Shown here: in pieces, positions 1 through 9,313 of the stretch
How positions within the stretch are numbered: the stretch's first letter is position 1
Layout of the letters: each line of letters starts with the position of its first letter
Source: Tenericutes bacterium HGW-Tenericutes-2
GTDB lineage: Bacteria; Bacillota_I; Bacilli_A; Acholeplasmatales; Acholeplasmataceae
Reading direction: 5' to 3'
NCBI GenBank assembly: GCA_002839095.1
Contig: PGXL01000010.1
Coordinates: forward strand, 83,360-147,359
Length of the DNA stretch: 64,000 bases
Position numbers and translations under genes: made by a program
The notes under the pieces: model-generated
Databases searched by the model: none
Told to the model about the DNA's origin: nothing
The model's input: only the letters and a program-made list of their open reading frames with translations

Positions 1-660
1 TAATATAGGTAATCCGTTTTCAAATCGTGGATTGATGAAAAACATATTGAATGTTCCATCATGAATCCATGCATTAAAGATTGTGTTCATCAATAGTGCA
101 ATTCCAACTAAAATAGAGAAAACAGCAGATGCCTTGAAAATCGATTTGGATTCTAGCTTGATATGATTAGCGATTAAACCCAATCCTATGATAGCCATCC
201 CGCCATGATGCACCATGGTTTGAATGTTTATTCCAATCGTTGAGACAAAGACAGTCATTGGGTAAAGCATTACTGCTAAACCTGCAAAAAGCCCAAATGT
301 TGCTAAAAATATTTTTAGAGCTTCAAAAACCTTTTTATTTTTAGTTAAACCAGCAGCAAGTGCAACATACATTGGTGTTGAACAAAACTGGAATGGAAAG
401 ATATACCACTGATAATCCCAATTTGCCTGATAAGAAAAAATAAGTTGTTTGTAGATTTCAAATAGGATTAAAACTCCTGCGAAAATAAGTAAAACCTTTT
501 TTAATTTAGCATCACTCATATTTTTCATACGTGTGATGGAAATAATAGATCCTATAATAACTAAAACAAGGGATAGGTAGTGAAACCAGCCTTGGCTAAG
601 AGTTCCATAAGGAAGTGGACGGTTCATTTCACCGTTTAAAAATTCAAGTATTTCATTCAT
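1..660 (-). CDS. YwaF/TIGR02206-like integral membrane protein, C-terminus cut by window edge
   Basis: An open frame runs from an ATG at 660 to the left window edge (220 codons, no stop). It begins MNEILEFLNGEMNRPLPYG and contains at least five hydrophobic segments. The segment around FQFCSTPMYVALAAGL and the HHGGM motif in a loop resemble the YwaF / TIGR02206 family of integral membrane proteins of unknown function; this is recognition by eye, not a search. The predicted protein looks like a multi-span inner-membrane protein with no obvious enzymatic motif. An extended -10 lies 35-40 bases upstream of the start, so the gene is probably transcribed alone. Function unknown. Confidence 0.6.
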   Translation of the reverse strand, partial: MNEILEFLNGEMNRPLPYGTLSQGWFHYLSLVLVIIGSIISITRMKNMSDAKLKKVLLIFAGVLILFEIYKQLIFSYQANWDYQWYIFPFQFCSTPMYVALAAGLTKNKKVFEALKIFLATFGLFAGLAVMLYPMTVFVSTIGINIQTMVHHGGMAIIGLGLIANHIKLESKSIFKASAVFSILVGIALLMNTIFNAWIHDGTFNMFFINPRFENGLPIL

Positions 661-694
661 GTTGATAACCAGCTTTCATTATTCATCAAGAAAA

Positions 695-700
695 ATTATA
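695..700 (-). promoter_or_regulatory. Extended -10 for the YwaF-like gene
   Basis: The minus strand reads TGCTATAAT (TGN plus a perfect TATAAT) 35-40 bases upstream of the ATG at 660. No good -35 box is seen at 17 bp, as is common for extended -10 promoters. Confidence 0.5.
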
Positions 701-743
701 GCACGAATGATATGCAGGATGTATCAACATTTGTGCAAGATAT

Positions 744-1568
744 CTAAATTATTTGTCTTTTCTTAAAAAGAATAAAACTAAATACAATAGAAGCTAAAGT
801 TAGTGAGACAAAAATGATAAAGTTAGTCGTTTCGAAATTGACTTGTTCCTTTAACCAACCAACAGGTTCGACAAAGGTAAATGGTGAAATATACTTTAAT
901 GACTTCAAAAATGCATTATCTGTTGCATAGGCGATGGTAGTGATAATATACAAAGGAAATGGAATCGCGACTGCGATAAAGCTGGATTGATTTGGTTTAA
1001 GCATTAAGGCTAAGAACATACTTAAATATGCAAGCATTAAAAACATGATATAGTCAAAAAGTCCAAACATCCAAATCGCAGAAATATCCTCATTAGGAGC
1101 AACAATTAAAAATCCTAAATCAACCATCAAAACTTGAATTGACATAAAGATAAATAAATTAACTGCAACAACCATCATTTTAGTGAATAAAAGCTTTTGT
1201 CTGGAAATTGGAAGTGTATAAATCACTTCTACTGTTTTCTCTTTTTCATCTCTATTGATGATACCAAATCCAACAAGGGCTGCAAATATTCCACCTAAGA
1301 GCTGAAGAAACATCGCTCCTTCAGTTGCGAAATATTCGATTCCACTATCAGGAATACCACCATATAAATCAAGCAAGCCTACAAATCCACTATCGATTGA
1401 TTCTAGATACTCAATCATTTGCTCTAAGGCCTCAAACATGTCTTTTGCCATTGGATAAACAATGATGACTAAAAGTAGAGATAGTGCTAGGGATATTGAC
1501 CATATCATTAAGCTTTTGAAGCTTCTTTTAAATTCTAATTTAAATAATTTTCTAGAGAATATGTTCAT
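744..1568 (-). CDS. ABC-2 type transporter permease
   Basis: A 274-residue membrane protein. After a short basic N-terminus a first span lies near residues 20-40. A long extracytoplasmic loop follows (about 45-85), and then five more hydrophobic segments from about residue 88 to 270. The cytoplasmic stretch NRDEKEKTVEVIYTLPISR is the coupling-helix motif typical of ABC-2 permeases (EK/T..LPISR). The start overlaps the stop of the ATPase gene by 4 bp (ATGA), so both are co-translated and should form one exporter. The substrate is not evident; small two-gene exporters of this type often move peptides, drugs or ions. Confidence 0.8.
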   Translation of the reverse strand: MNIFSRKLFKLEFKRSFKSLMIWSISLALSLLLVIIVYPMAKDMFEALEQMIEYLESIDSGFVGLLDLYGGIPDSGIEYFATEGAMFLQLLGGIFAALVGFGIINRDEKEKTVEVIYTLPISRQKLLFTKMMVVAVNLFIFMSIQVLMVDLGFLIVAPNEDISAIWMFGLFDYIMFLMLAYLSMFLALMLKPNQSSFIAVAIPFPLYIITTIAYATDNAFLKSLKYISPFTFVEPVGWLKEQVNFETTNFIIFVSLTLASIVFSFILFKKRQII

Positions 1569-2434
1569 GACAAATCCTCCTTAATATAATAGACTGCGAA
1601 AAGCTCTTCCAATCCAATATTTCTTAAAACAACATCCTTAAATTTATATTGGCTTAAGTAGTTGATTAATAGATTGACATCCCCGTGATAGGTATAATGA
1701 GATGAGCCATTGAAATCATTGATATAGCTTAACCCTTCTAAAACAAGGTTTTGATAATTTGGTGTTACCATTAATCTCTTATGCTCATCTTTTCTAATAT
1801 CTTCCATGGATTTAGTAAATAAAATTACACCTTCCTTGATCAGTGCGACTCTATCACAAACCTTTTCAATTTCACTTAAAACATGAGATGATAAAAGAAT
1901 AGTCGTACCATTTTTTTTAGCTTCTAATAAAAGATCTAAAAATCTAGATTGAATGAGTGGATCGAGTCCTGAGGTTGGTTCATCTAAAATCAGTAATTTG
2001 GGTTGATGCATTAATGCGACAACAATACCAATTTTCTTTTTATTCCCAAAGGACAATGCACCAAACTTTTTAGTTAAATCGATATCAAGATTTTCAATTA
2101 ATAGCTTTAAATACTCTGGATTCACCTTTCGCATACTTTGAAAGAAATCTAGAACACCAGAAACCTTCATTTCATTAAAAAAGTAGGATTCACTTGGCAT
2201 ATATCCTATATCTTGATTGATGAAATGACTTCCTAATTTCACTTCCTTATCCATGATAAAAGCATGCCCGTCCTGAAGTTCAAGTAAGCCTAAAAGAATT
2301 CTAATTAATGTTGTTTTACCTGAACCATTTGGTCCAACAAAGCCAAAAATCTCACCCTCTTTAACGTCGAGTGTGACTTGATGTATACCTCTGGATCTTC
2401 CATAATATTTTCTAGCATCAGCTACATGAATCAT
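1565..2434 (-). CDS. ABC transporter ATP-binding protein (CcmA/NatA type)
   Basis: 289 residues. Walker A is GPNGSGKTT near residues 34-42. The signature helix is written LSFGNKKK rather than the usual LSGGQ. Walker B is LLILDEPTSGLDP, followed by the switch histidine in SSHVLSE. The C-terminal 70 residues are variable, as in exporter ATPases of the ABC-2 class. It lies 12 bases downstream of recD2 and overlaps the permease gene by 4 bp, so recD2 and the exporter are probably one transcript. It should energise the permease encoded next. The unusual signature sequence is seen in some members of this ATPase group, so I do not regard it as inactive. Confidence 0.85.
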   Translation of the reverse strand: MIHVADARKYYGRSRGIHQVTLDVKEGEIFGFVGPNGSGKTTLIRILLGLLELQDGHAFIMDKEVKLGSHFINQDIGYMPSESYFFNEMKVSGVLDFFQSMRKVNPEYLKLLIENLDIDLTKKFGALSFGNKKKIGIVVALMHQPKLLILDEPTSGLDPLIQSRFLDLLLEAKKNGTTILLSSHVLSEIEKVCDRVALIKEGVILFTKSMEDIRKDEHKRLMVTPNYQNLVLEGLSYINDFNGSSHYTYHGDVNLLINYLSQYKFKDVVLRNIGLEELFAVYYIKEDLS

Positions 2435-2446
2435 AATAATCCTCCC

Positions 2447-4666
2447 TTACATGAAATCATATGGAGATAACTCCTCCAAAGGATCCTCACTTTCAAATTC
2501 ATTATCTATTGTGTGGTTTAAACGAAGAGCTAACGTGGTTTGTCTTTTTTCTGAAATATGGTTTGCTGCATAAACAAGCAAATTCATATCACCTAGTAAA
2601 ATTAAAAATCTTTTCGCTCTCGTAATTGCTGTATAAATCAATTCTTTTTTTAGCATATGCATATAGCTTCTAACCATTGGGATCATCACTATCTTATATT
2701 CAGATCCTTGAGATTTATGAATACTAATTGCGTATGCAAGATTTAATTCATCTAAGTCACTCTTGTCATACATGACATCATTATCATCAAATGTAACTAC
2801 CATATATTGTTCATCTTGGCTGTTGACCTTGATGTCTTTAACGATACCGATATCACCATTCATAATTAATCTTTCTGGATCATTAACAAGTTGGATGACC
2901 TTATCTCCTACATAATAGGTTTTATCTCCATATTTGATTGAAACAGAACGATTTTTATTGAATTCTTCTTGTAAAATCTTGTTAAAGTTATCGATACCTA
3001 AATCTCCCTTATACATTGGAGCGAGTATTTGAATATCATCAATCATTGAATAGCCTTCATTCAGTGCACCTTGAACCTGCTTAATAATGACTTCCTTAAT
3101 CTTATCTGCATTCGCACGGTAGAGATAAACGTCTTGATCACTGTTTAAATCCTCAGATGATAAATCCTGATCGTTTACTGCTCTTGCGAGACTGATAATT
3201 TTAGAATCTTTTGCTTGTCTATGGATTTCCTTTAGCCTAACGGTCGTAATCACTTTAGAATCAATCAAATCAGCTAAGACTTGTCCAGGACCTACCGATG
3301 GTAGCTGGTCTACATCTCCTACAATAATGACCTGAGCACCTGGTTTAATTGCAGAAAATAATTTTTTAGCGAGAAATAAATCAATCATTGATGCCTCATC
3401 AATAATGATTAAATCCTGTGGCATTAAATGATTTTCATCATAGGTAAACAATCCATCATAGCTATAGCCTAGATGTCTATGAATGGTTTTCGCATCCATA
3501 TCTAGAAGTTCTTTCATGCGCTTCGCAGCTCTACCAGTTGGTGCCATTAAGGCGATTTTTTCATAGATCAAAGGATTTTTATAATTGAGTTTATTGTATA
3601 TTCTATAAACCTCGAGTAGGCCATCAATAATTGTTGTTTTACCAGTACCAGGACCACCGGTAATAATTGATATAGGGCTTGATAAGGCCTTTAAAATGGC
3701 TTCTTTTTGGACTTGGGTATATTGCATGTTCTTCTGAATTTCTACAGCATCTAAAAGTGTTTTTAGATAGTTCATGTCATATATAACTGCACTAGATTCG
3801 GAAAGTTCAATTACCTTTTCTGCTAATGAAATTTCTGTGAAATAGGATAGTGATAAATAGAATCTATCCTCTTCAATAATAATTCTTTTTTCCTCGATTA
3901 AATGATCGATTGCAGTGGATAAATCTAGGCCATCTCCAAGTACAGATGCTGCGTAATTTTCTACTTGTTCTTTGGTTAAGTAAACATCACCATTTTGATA
4001 GGCGATATATTGCATTGCGTAGATGATTGCCGCTTTAATTCTTCTTAAATCATCTTTTGGAATGGATAGCTTACTTGCTATCTCATCAGCCTTAATAAAG
4101 CCTATACCCTCAATATCATCAATTAAACGATAGGGGTTTTCCTCTAATTTTTCTAGTGTAAGCATTTGATATTTTCCAAGTAGCTTCATCGCGAGCTTAC
4201 CAGATAGGTTATAGCCATATAATGCAACCAAGATATGCTCATTGGTTTGGTTTTCAATCAATTGCTGATGGAACTTTTCAATGCGTATCGCAGTTAAGCC
4301 AACTTCCTTCAAAACCTTTTTATCACTTAATATAATTCTGATTGCGTCATTTCCAAAATGATTGACTATTTTTTCAGCTGTTTTTGGACCAATCCCATGA
4401 AAAAATGAACTGGAAAGATAGGAAATAAGTCCAGATGCACTTTGTTCTTCACATTTCTTAAAGGATTCAATTTTGAATTGGTCACCATAGCTATTATGCT
4501 TTACCCATGATCCAGTAAATTCATACATTATATCTTCGCTGACTATTGGAAAATAACCAACGATTGTAATAATTTCATCAGATTCATTGGTTATCCTTGC
4601 GATTGAGTAGCTATTTTCTTCATTATGAAATACATAATTTTTGACTTTACCGATGATGGTTTCCAT
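2447..4666 (-). CDS. recD2: RecD2-type SF1B DNA helicase
   Basis: 739 residues, the usual length for RecD2 (RecD not associated with RecBC). The N-terminal part (about 1-300) contains an OB-like region and the helix-hairpin-helix stretch near LSSSFFHGIGPKTAEKI. The helicase core starts with Walker A GGPGTGKTT around residue 337. It then shows GRAAKRM, the DEAS box IIIDEASMID (motif II), VGDVDQLPSVGPG (motif III), and the C-terminal motif YAISIHKSQGSEY followed by YTAITRAKR (motifs V and VI). It unwinds DNA 5' to 3' and takes part in DNA repair and replication-fork processing. The promoter is an extended -10 just upstream, behind the mnmA terminator. Confidence 0.93.
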   Translation of the reverse strand: METIIGKVKNYVFHNEENSYSIARITNESDEIITIVGYFPIVSEDIMYEFTGSWVKHNSYGDQFKIESFKKCEEQSASGLISYLSSSFFHGIGPKTAEKIVNHFGNDAIRIILSDKKVLKEVGLTAIRIEKFHQQLIENQTNEHILVALYGYNLSGKLAMKLLGKYQMLTLEKLEENPYRLIDDIEGIGFIKADEIASKLSIPKDDLRRIKAAIIYAMQYIAYQNGDVYLTKEQVENYAASVLGDGLDLSTAIDHLIEEKRIIIEEDRFYLSLSYFTEISLAEKVIELSESSAVIYDMNYLKTLLDAVEIQKNMQYTQVQKEAILKALSSPISIITGGPGTGKTTIIDGLLEVYRIYNKLNYKNPLIYEKIALMAPTGRAAKRMKELLDMDAKTIHRHLGYSYDGLFTYDENHLMPQDLIIIDEASMIDLFLAKKLFSAIKPGAQVIIVGDVDQLPSVGPGQVLADLIDSKVITTVRLKEIHRQAKDSKIISLARAVNDQDLSSEDLNSDQDVYLYRANADKIKEVIIKQVQGALNEGYSMIDDIQILAPMYKGDLGIDNFNKILQEEFNKNRSVSIKYGDKTYYVGDKVIQLVNDPERLIMNGDIGIVKDIKVNSQDEQYMVVTFDDNDVMYDKSDLDELNLAYAISIHKSQGSEYKIVMIPMVRSYMHMLKKELIYTAITRAKRFLILLGDMNLLVYAANHISEKRQTTLALRLNHTIDNEFESEDPLEELSPYDFM

Positions 4667-4696
4667 AGCTTCTCCTTTGATTTTATAGTTACTTAA

Positions 4697-4702
4697 ATTA
4701 TA
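4697..4702 (-). promoter_or_regulatory. Extended -10 of recD2
   Basis: The minus strand reads TGGTATAAT 31-36 bases upstream of the recD2 ATG, and the start is preceded by a strong AAAGGAG ribosome binding site. It lies directly downstream of the mnmA terminator, so recD2 and the ABC exporter have their own transcription start. Confidence 0.55.
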
Positions 4703-4720
4703 CCATGTATCGAATAAAAA

Positions 4721-4740
4721 AAAAGGAACCGAAGTTCCTT
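4721..4740 (-). terminator. Rho-independent terminator after mnmA
   Basis: Stem AAGGAAC / GTTCCTT with a CGAA loop. On the minus strand it is followed by a run of T, and it abuts the mnmA stop codon. Confidence 0.85.
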
Positions 4741-5871
4741 TTAACTATAAAGTCTAGTCTTTTTATCCATATAAGCTTCAGAAATAAAACCAGAACCTAA
4801 ACAGACTTCACCTTGATAAAATGCACAAACCTGACCTGGAGTAATCGCACGAATCGTTTGATGATAGCTAACTAAAATGGTTTCATCATCAATCCATTTC
4901 ACGATTACATCATTATCCTTTTGACGATATCTAAATTTAGCAGTCATCTTTCCATCTATCTTTGGACCTCTCCAAATGACATCTGTAATTAATGCAGAAT
5001 CACTATATAAATGAGGGTGATCAAAATCTGGTTCGACATAAAGTGTATTGGTTTTTAAATCCTTTCCAACAACATACCATGCACCAAGTTCATCCTTTGA
5101 TCCACCAATACCAAGACCTTTTCTTTGTCCGATTGTATAGTTCATTAAACCATGATGATCCTTTAGGATGGTACCATCTAATCTTTTCATTTTTCCAGGC
5201 TGTGCTGGAAGGTAATTCGATAAAAATTGATTAAAATGGCGTTCACCGATAAAGCAAATACCGGTTGAATCCTTTTTGGTGGCTGTGGCTAGGTCTTGTT
5301 CTAATGCGATTTTTCTAACTTCTTTTTTATCGATATTTCCAATTGGAAACATGACATTTTTAAGCTGTTCTTCCTTGAGTTGTGATAGGAAGTAAGTCTG
5401 ATCTTTATTATTATCTAATGCTCTAAGTAGCTTTGGATAATCTCCAGTTAAGTCAATTCTCGCATAATGTCCCATCGCTATGTAATCTGGATTAAACTTT
5501 TTAGCATAATCGACAAATGCCTTAAACTTAATTTCATTATTGCATAGGACATCTGGATTTGGAGTTCTGTTCTTTTTATATTCGTCTAGAAAATAAGAAA
5601 ATACGCGATCCCAGTAATCCTCGATGAAATCAACCTTGTGTAGCTTAATTCCTAGTTTATCAGCGACGAGCTGAGCATCCTGGAAATCCTTTTCTTGTTC
5701 GCAGATTTCATCATATGTCGTTGGATTTCCCTTATAATCATGATTGGTAGCACTATCCCAATTACGCATAAAAACGGCTTCAACATCGTAGCCGTCTTTT
5801 AGAAGTAAATATGCAGCAACGCTACTGTCTACTCCTCCGCTTAACCCTATAATGACCTTCTTTTTCTTCAT
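4741..5871 (-). CDS. mnmA: tRNA-specific 2-thiouridylase MnmA
   Basis: 376 residues, standard for MnmA. The PP-loop ATP-binding motif GLSGGVDSSVAAY is at residues 9-21. The two catalytic cysteines sit in NPDVLCNNEIKF (about residue 107) and STGICFIGER (about residue 205). The C-terminus is the usual beta-barrel pair (TIGQRKGLGIGG and the CAFY region). It adds sulfur to the wobble uridine U34 of tRNA for Lys, Glu and Gln, using sulfur passed from a cysteine desulfurase relay. It is the last gene of nadD-nadE-mnmA, with a 6-base gap after nadE and a terminator right behind its stop. Confidence 0.95.
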   Translation of the reverse strand: MKKKKVIIGLSGGVDSSVAAYLLLKDGYDVEAVFMRNWDSATNHDYKGNPTTYDEICEQEKDFQDAQLVADKLGIKLHKVDFIEDYWDRVFSYFLDEYKKNRTPNPDVLCNNEIKFKAFVDYAKKFNPDYIAMGHYARIDLTGDYPKLLRALDNNKDQTYFLSQLKEEQLKNVMFPIGNIDKKEVRKIALEQDLATATKKDSTGICFIGERHFNQFLSNYLPAQPGKMKRLDGTILKDHHGLMNYTIGQRKGLGIGGSKDELGAWYVVGKDLKTNTLYVEPDFDHPHLYSDSALITDVIWRGPKIDGKMTAKFRYRQKDNDVIVKWIDDETILVSYHQTIRAITPGQVCAFYQGEVCLGSGFISEAYMDKKTRLYS

Positions 5872-5877
5872 TTAAAA

Positions 5878-7734
5878 TCACTTTCTTTTTACATCACTAG
5901 GCATCCTGTATTGACCCCTCGGTGATAATGATATACCTAGGATTTTTGGTCCTTCAGGTAATGTTTGACGCTTAAATTGCTGTGAATAGAAACGCTTAAA
6001 GAAGCGTTTCACATAGTGGTTGGCCTCTTCTTTAGAGAAGTCAAAAGCGTTTCTAATTAGGAACTCAATCTTTTCTTCATCTGCACCATGTTCAAGATGA
6101 TGGAATAAGATGAAATCATTGACGTCATATCTTCCAATTGATTTTTCCGTATCTTGATTTTCTAATAACTCAGGTGTTATTGGTGCTTGTAATATTTTAT
6201 TTAAGGTTTCCCCAATATTTGTATAGAGGTTATTTGCATGGTATCCAATCAGTAGTTGAACCCAAGTCTTTGGTAATCCAGCATTGACTGCATACATACT
6301 CATTTGATCACCGTTATAGGTCATCCAACCTAAAGCAATTTCAGATAAATCGCCGGTGCCTAATACAAATCCACCATACTTATTTGCTAAATCCATTAAA
6401 ACCATCGTTCTCATTCTTGCTTGTGCATTTTCATAGGTCACATCCTTTTCGATGTGCGATATCGACTTCAAATGAAGATCGACTGATTTTGCTATCGGAA
6501 TTTCAAGCTTGGTAACATCTAAACCATCCATCAATTTAATTGCTGCTGATTTGGACTGCTTCGATGTTGCTTGAGCAGGCATAGTGACTGCAATAATATC
6601 CTTTGTGTCTCTACCAAGCTTTTTCATTGCTTGATGACTTACAAGTAATGCTAAAGCAGAATCTAATCCACCAGAGACACCAATCACGATTTTATTTGAT
6701 GATTCAGGTAGTGATTCAAGTCTTTTAATTAACGCGAAAACTTGTAGGTTATTTGCCAATTCGATTTCTTCATTAATATTTTGTTCAGGAATAAATGGTT
6801 TTTGTGAGATTTTATGCTCAAATTCAAAGGTTTCAGATTCCTCGAATTTAACTGGTACAAATTGATATTGATTTTGAATCATCATATGCATATCACGATA
6901 TGTAGAATCCTGTCTTTTTTGGTAATTAATTGCTGAAATATCAATATCAGCAGTTAAAACAGATGAATCCATTGAAAATGCTTTATCCTCTGCAACCATG
7001 GATCCTTGATTTGCAATCAACTTATGACCTGAAAAAACAACCTCTGAGCTCGATTCAAAATGACCTGAGCTTGTATAAATATATGCTGCCATTTGCTTTC
7101 TTGAGTGATCTAAAACTAAATTTCTTCTCACCTCAAGCTTTCCAACTCTCTCTGGAGATGCAGACAGATTGAAAAACATATTTGCTCCAGCAAGACTCAT
7201 ATCGTCTGAAGGACTATATGCAGCCCATAAATCCTGACAAACCTCAACACCGATTCTTATATTTTGATCAGCATCTTCAAAGATTAAATAACCAAATGGA
7301 ACTTGTTCTCCAAAGAGCTTAATATTCTTCATGGTTGTTTTATAGCCAGTATGGAACCATCTCTTCTCATAAAATTCATGATAATTAGGTAGATAATGCT
7401 TAGGAATAACCCCAATCACTTTCTTTTGTTTAATTACAACAGCACAATTGTATAAAATACCATATAAATCTAGGGGAGCACCAATAATAAAGATCCCCTT
7501 ATAGGTAGTTTCATCCATAATTTCCTTCAAGGCTTGTTTTGCTTCAGAAATAAATGCTTCCTGGTAAAAAAGATCACTTGCTGTATAACCTGTGATGGAA
7601 AGCTCAGGAAAAACAATAACACTGGATTTTGTTTCTTTAAGAATGGAAAGAATTTCTTTCTTATTATGCTGGATATCACCAACACTAATTTTTGGTGTTG
7701 CTGCAGCAACTTTAATTAAACCATACTTAAACAT
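5878..7734 (-). CDS. nadE: Glutamine-dependent NAD+ synthetase
   Basis: 618 residues in two domains. The N-terminal nitrilase/CN-hydrolase domain (about 1-270) has the catalytic triad context: FPELSITGY (Glu), PKHYLPNYHEF (Lys) and VEVCQDLW (Cys). The C-terminal NAD synthase domain (from about 330) carries the P-loop GVSGGLDSA and the GTGDLSEIALGW motif. The nitrilase domain releases ammonia from glutamine and the second domain amidates nicotinate adenine dinucleotide to NAD+. The gene starts inside the end of nadD (8 bp overlap), pairing the last two steps of NAD synthesis in one operon. Confidence 0.95.
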   Translation of the reverse strand: MFKYGLIKVAAATPKISVGDIQHNKKEILSILKETKSSVIVFPELSITGYTASDLFYQEAFISEAKQALKEIMDETTYKGIFIIGAPLDLYGILYNCAVVIKQKKVIGVIPKHYLPNYHEFYEKRWFHTGYKTTMKNIKLFGEQVPFGYLIFEDADQNIRIGVEVCQDLWAAYSPSDDMSLAGANMFFNLSASPERVGKLEVRRNLVLDHSRKQMAAYIYTSSGHFESSSEVVFSGHKLIANQGSMVAEDKAFSMDSSVLTADIDISAINYQKRQDSTYRDMHMMIQNQYQFVPVKFEESETFEFEHKISQKPFIPEQNINEEIELANNLQVFALIKRLESLPESSNKIVIGVSGGLDSALALLVSHQAMKKLGRDTKDIIAVTMPAQATSKQSKSAAIKLMDGLDVTKLEIPIAKSVDLHLKSISHIEKDVTYENAQARMRTMVLMDLANKYGGFVLGTGDLSEIALGWMTYNGDQMSMYAVNAGLPKTWVQLLIGYHANNLYTNIGETLNKILQAPITPELLENQDTEKSIGRYDVNDFILFHHLEHGADEEKIEFLIRNAFDFSKEEANHYVKRFFKRFYSQQFKRQTLPEGPKILGISLSPRGQYRMPSDVKRK

Positions 7735-8302
7735 GATTTTGCTCCTCGTAGAGATGATTTTTTAATATATATTGATAGACCTCAGGGGTCAAATGTCCAG
7801 AATGTTTTTTCAAGCTTTTTCTTATTGCTGACGATGAAATGTTTTCATTAAATTCAAGGTAAGTGAAATGATGCTTAACATTCTTAAACATTTCTTCAAA
7901 CTCTTCCTTTGAAATTGAACCTTCTCTTGTCATCACAATAAATGGGTATGACTCTAATAACTCTTCATAATTAATCCATGTTTTAAAATCCTTCAATTGA
8001 TCGGAACCAATGACAAAATACAAATCATCATGCATTTTATTGATTTCCCTTAGGCTTGCTAATGTTCCCTTGTATTCTCTTCTTGATTCTATATCTAATA
8101 CTGTAGCATTGTTTATTTTTTTTACTAATAATTCAAGCATTAAGTATCTATGAGAAAATGGAATTAGCTCAGGCTTCTTATAATCATCACCTACAGGAAG
8201 CAATAGAACCCGCGCACCTTTATAGGTAGACAGTAGTTTTTTTATAATATTTTGATGTGCGATTGTGGGTGGATTAAATGATCCCCCAAAGACTAAATGC
8301 AT
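7727..8302 (-). CDS. nadD: Nicotinate-nucleotide adenylyltransferase
   Basis: 191 residues. The nucleotidyltransferase signature GGSFNPPTIAH is at the N-terminus and the ISSSAIRK motif near residue 160; both are diagnostic for NadD. It transfers AMP from ATP to nicotinate mononucleotide, giving the substrate of NadE encoded directly downstream. The ribosome binding site AAAGGTGGTGAT precedes the ATG, and a promoter with an overlapping palindrome lies just upstream. It is divergent from the Fur-family gene. Confidence 0.93.
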   Translation of the reverse strand: MHLVFGGSFNPPTIAHQNIIKKLLSTYKGARVLLLPVGDDYKKPELIPFSHRYLMLELLVKKINNATVLDIESRREYKGTLASLREINKMHDDLYFVIGSDQLKDFKTWINYEELLESYPFIVMTREGSISKEEFEEMFKNVKHHFTYLEFNENISSSAIRKSLKKHSGHLTPEVYQYILKNHLYEEQNHV

Positions 8303-8318
8303 GCTATCACCACCTTTT

Positions 8319-8342
8319 ATTATATCATTTTTTAAATGATAT
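8319..8342 (-). promoter_or_regulatory. nadD -10 box with overlapping 9-bp palindrome
   Basis: The minus strand TATAAT (8324-8319) is 17-22 bases upstream of the nadD start. A perfect inverted repeat ATATCATTT-TTT-AAATGATAT (8322-8342) overlaps the upstream half of this -10. The position suits an operator that blocks RNA polymerase, but the regulator is not known. Confidence 0.5.
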
Positions 8343-8425
8343 GAAACTAGAGGGTCCTTAAAAAACTTAAAGATGCGTAAAAATACGATTAAACCCTAAA
8401 TAATCCATTGATATGAGCGTTATTC

Positions 8426-8454
8426 TTTAAATCATTTATAAATACTGTTATAAT
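8426..8454 (+). promoter_or_regulatory. Promoter of the Fur-family gene
   Basis: TTTAAA (8426-8431), a 17-bp spacer, then an extended -10 TGTTATAAT ending at 8454. Transcription would begin near 8461, so an ATG at 8460 cannot be the start codon. This supports the ATG at 8504. Confidence 0.6.
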
Positions 8455-8503
8455 TAACATGTATCGAAATAACAATTCCGGTTTCCCAAAGGAGAGCGAA
8501 CAT

Positions 8504-8926
8504 ATGGACTTAAAAGAACGTTATTATCATAAAATCAGATTAGATAAGATGCGCTTAACAAAGAGCAGAAAAGCGATGATTGAAATCTTAGAAAATCAAC
8601 ATCTTACATTCAAAGAAATACAGAAAGCATTAGCTTCTCGTGGTTTTTATAATGTGTCAACTATTTATAATAATCTTGAATTCTTAATTGATCAAAAGAT
8701 TGTCGTAGAAATTTATATCAATGATACGAAGTATTATGATCTATCTATGGGTAACCCAATGCACTCAGCAGATAGCCATATTCATATCATGAATAAGGAC
8801 ACCAATGAAATCACTGAAGTCAATAGCCCTGATATTTTTGACTTTCTGTCGAATCACCAAGCATTCAAGCATTTAGATCTTGAATACATTAGAATTATCA
8901 TTTCAGCTCAAAACAAGAAAAAATAA
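8504..8926 (+). CDS. Fur/PerR-family metal- or peroxide-responsive regulator
   Basis: 140 residues from the ATG at 8504, chosen because AAAGGAG (8488-8494) stands 9 bases before it and the promoter lies too close to any earlier start. The N-terminal winged helix contains RLTKSRKAMIEIL and NVSTIYNNLEFL, the Fur recognition-helix pattern. The C-terminal dimerisation part shows a possible metal site (DSHIHIMN). It lacks the CxxC pairs found in many Fur/PerR proteins, so the sensed signal (Fe, Zn, Mn or peroxide) cannot be assigned. It is divergent from nadD and ends at a shared terminator with mgsA. Confidence 0.8.
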   Translation: MDLKERYYHKIRLDKMRLTKSRKAMIEILENQHLTFKEIQKALASRGFYNVSTIYNNLEFLIDQKIVVEIYINDTKYYDLSMGNPMHSADSHIHIMNKDTNEITEVNSPDIFDFLSNHQAFKHLDLEYIRIIISAQNKKK

Positions 8927-8948
8927 GCACATTCATTGTGCTTTATTT
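8921..8948. terminator. Bidirectional terminator between fur-like gene and mgsA
   Basis: Stem AAATAAGCACA / TGTGCTTTATTT with a short loop. It has A-rich and T-rich flanks on both sides and lies between two converging genes, overlapping the ends of both. Confidence 0.75.
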
Positions 8949-9308
8949 TTTTTCAAATTTCATAAAAAGCTTAGCAGTTTCAATATTAGTTGCTAAAGGA
9001 ACCTTATAGACATCACTTAATCTAAGTAATGCAGAAACATCTGGTTCATGTGGCTGTGCTGATAATGGATCTCTAAAGAAAAATACCATGTCAATCTTAC
9101 CATTTGCGATCATTGATCCAATTTCCTGGTCTCCTCCAAGGGGTCCAGATTTTTTTAAGCTTATTTTTAGACCTGTATGTGAAATTAATATCGAGCCTGT
9201 AGTCCCTGTCGCGTAAAGATCATGCATTCTAAAAAAATCAACGTGCTTAAAAACAAAATCCTTAAGCTCATCCTTCTTCTTGTCATGTGCAATCAGTGCA
9301 ATTCTCAT
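8943..9308 (-). CDS. mgsA: Methylglyoxal synthase
   Basis: 121 residues, matching the single-domain MgsA size. It begins [13 protein letters not shown] (family lead-in with the substrate-contacting residues). ATGTTG is the phosphate-binding loop, [11 protein letters not shown] carries a catalytic Asp, and [15 protein letters not shown] is the second signature. It converts dihydroxyacetone phosphate to methylglyoxal and phosphate, a bypass that frees phosphate when triose phosphates build up. That fits a cell living on phosphorolytic sugar breakdown, though this link is inference. It sits 5 bases behind rsmH, so the two are probably co-transcribed. Confidence 0.94.
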   Translation of the reverse strand: MRIALIAHDKKKDELKDFVFKHVDFFRMHDLYATGTTGSILISHTGLKISLKKSGPLGGDQEIGSMIANGKIDMVFFFRDPLSAQPHEPDVSALLRLSDVYKVPLATNIETAKLFMKFEKK

Positions 9309-9313
9309 GATTT

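Noticed and set aside
8460..8503. Extended N-terminus for the Fur-family protein (ATG at 8460)
   Set aside because: It overlaps the expected transcription start and has no ribosome binding site; AAAGGAG fits the ATG at 8504.
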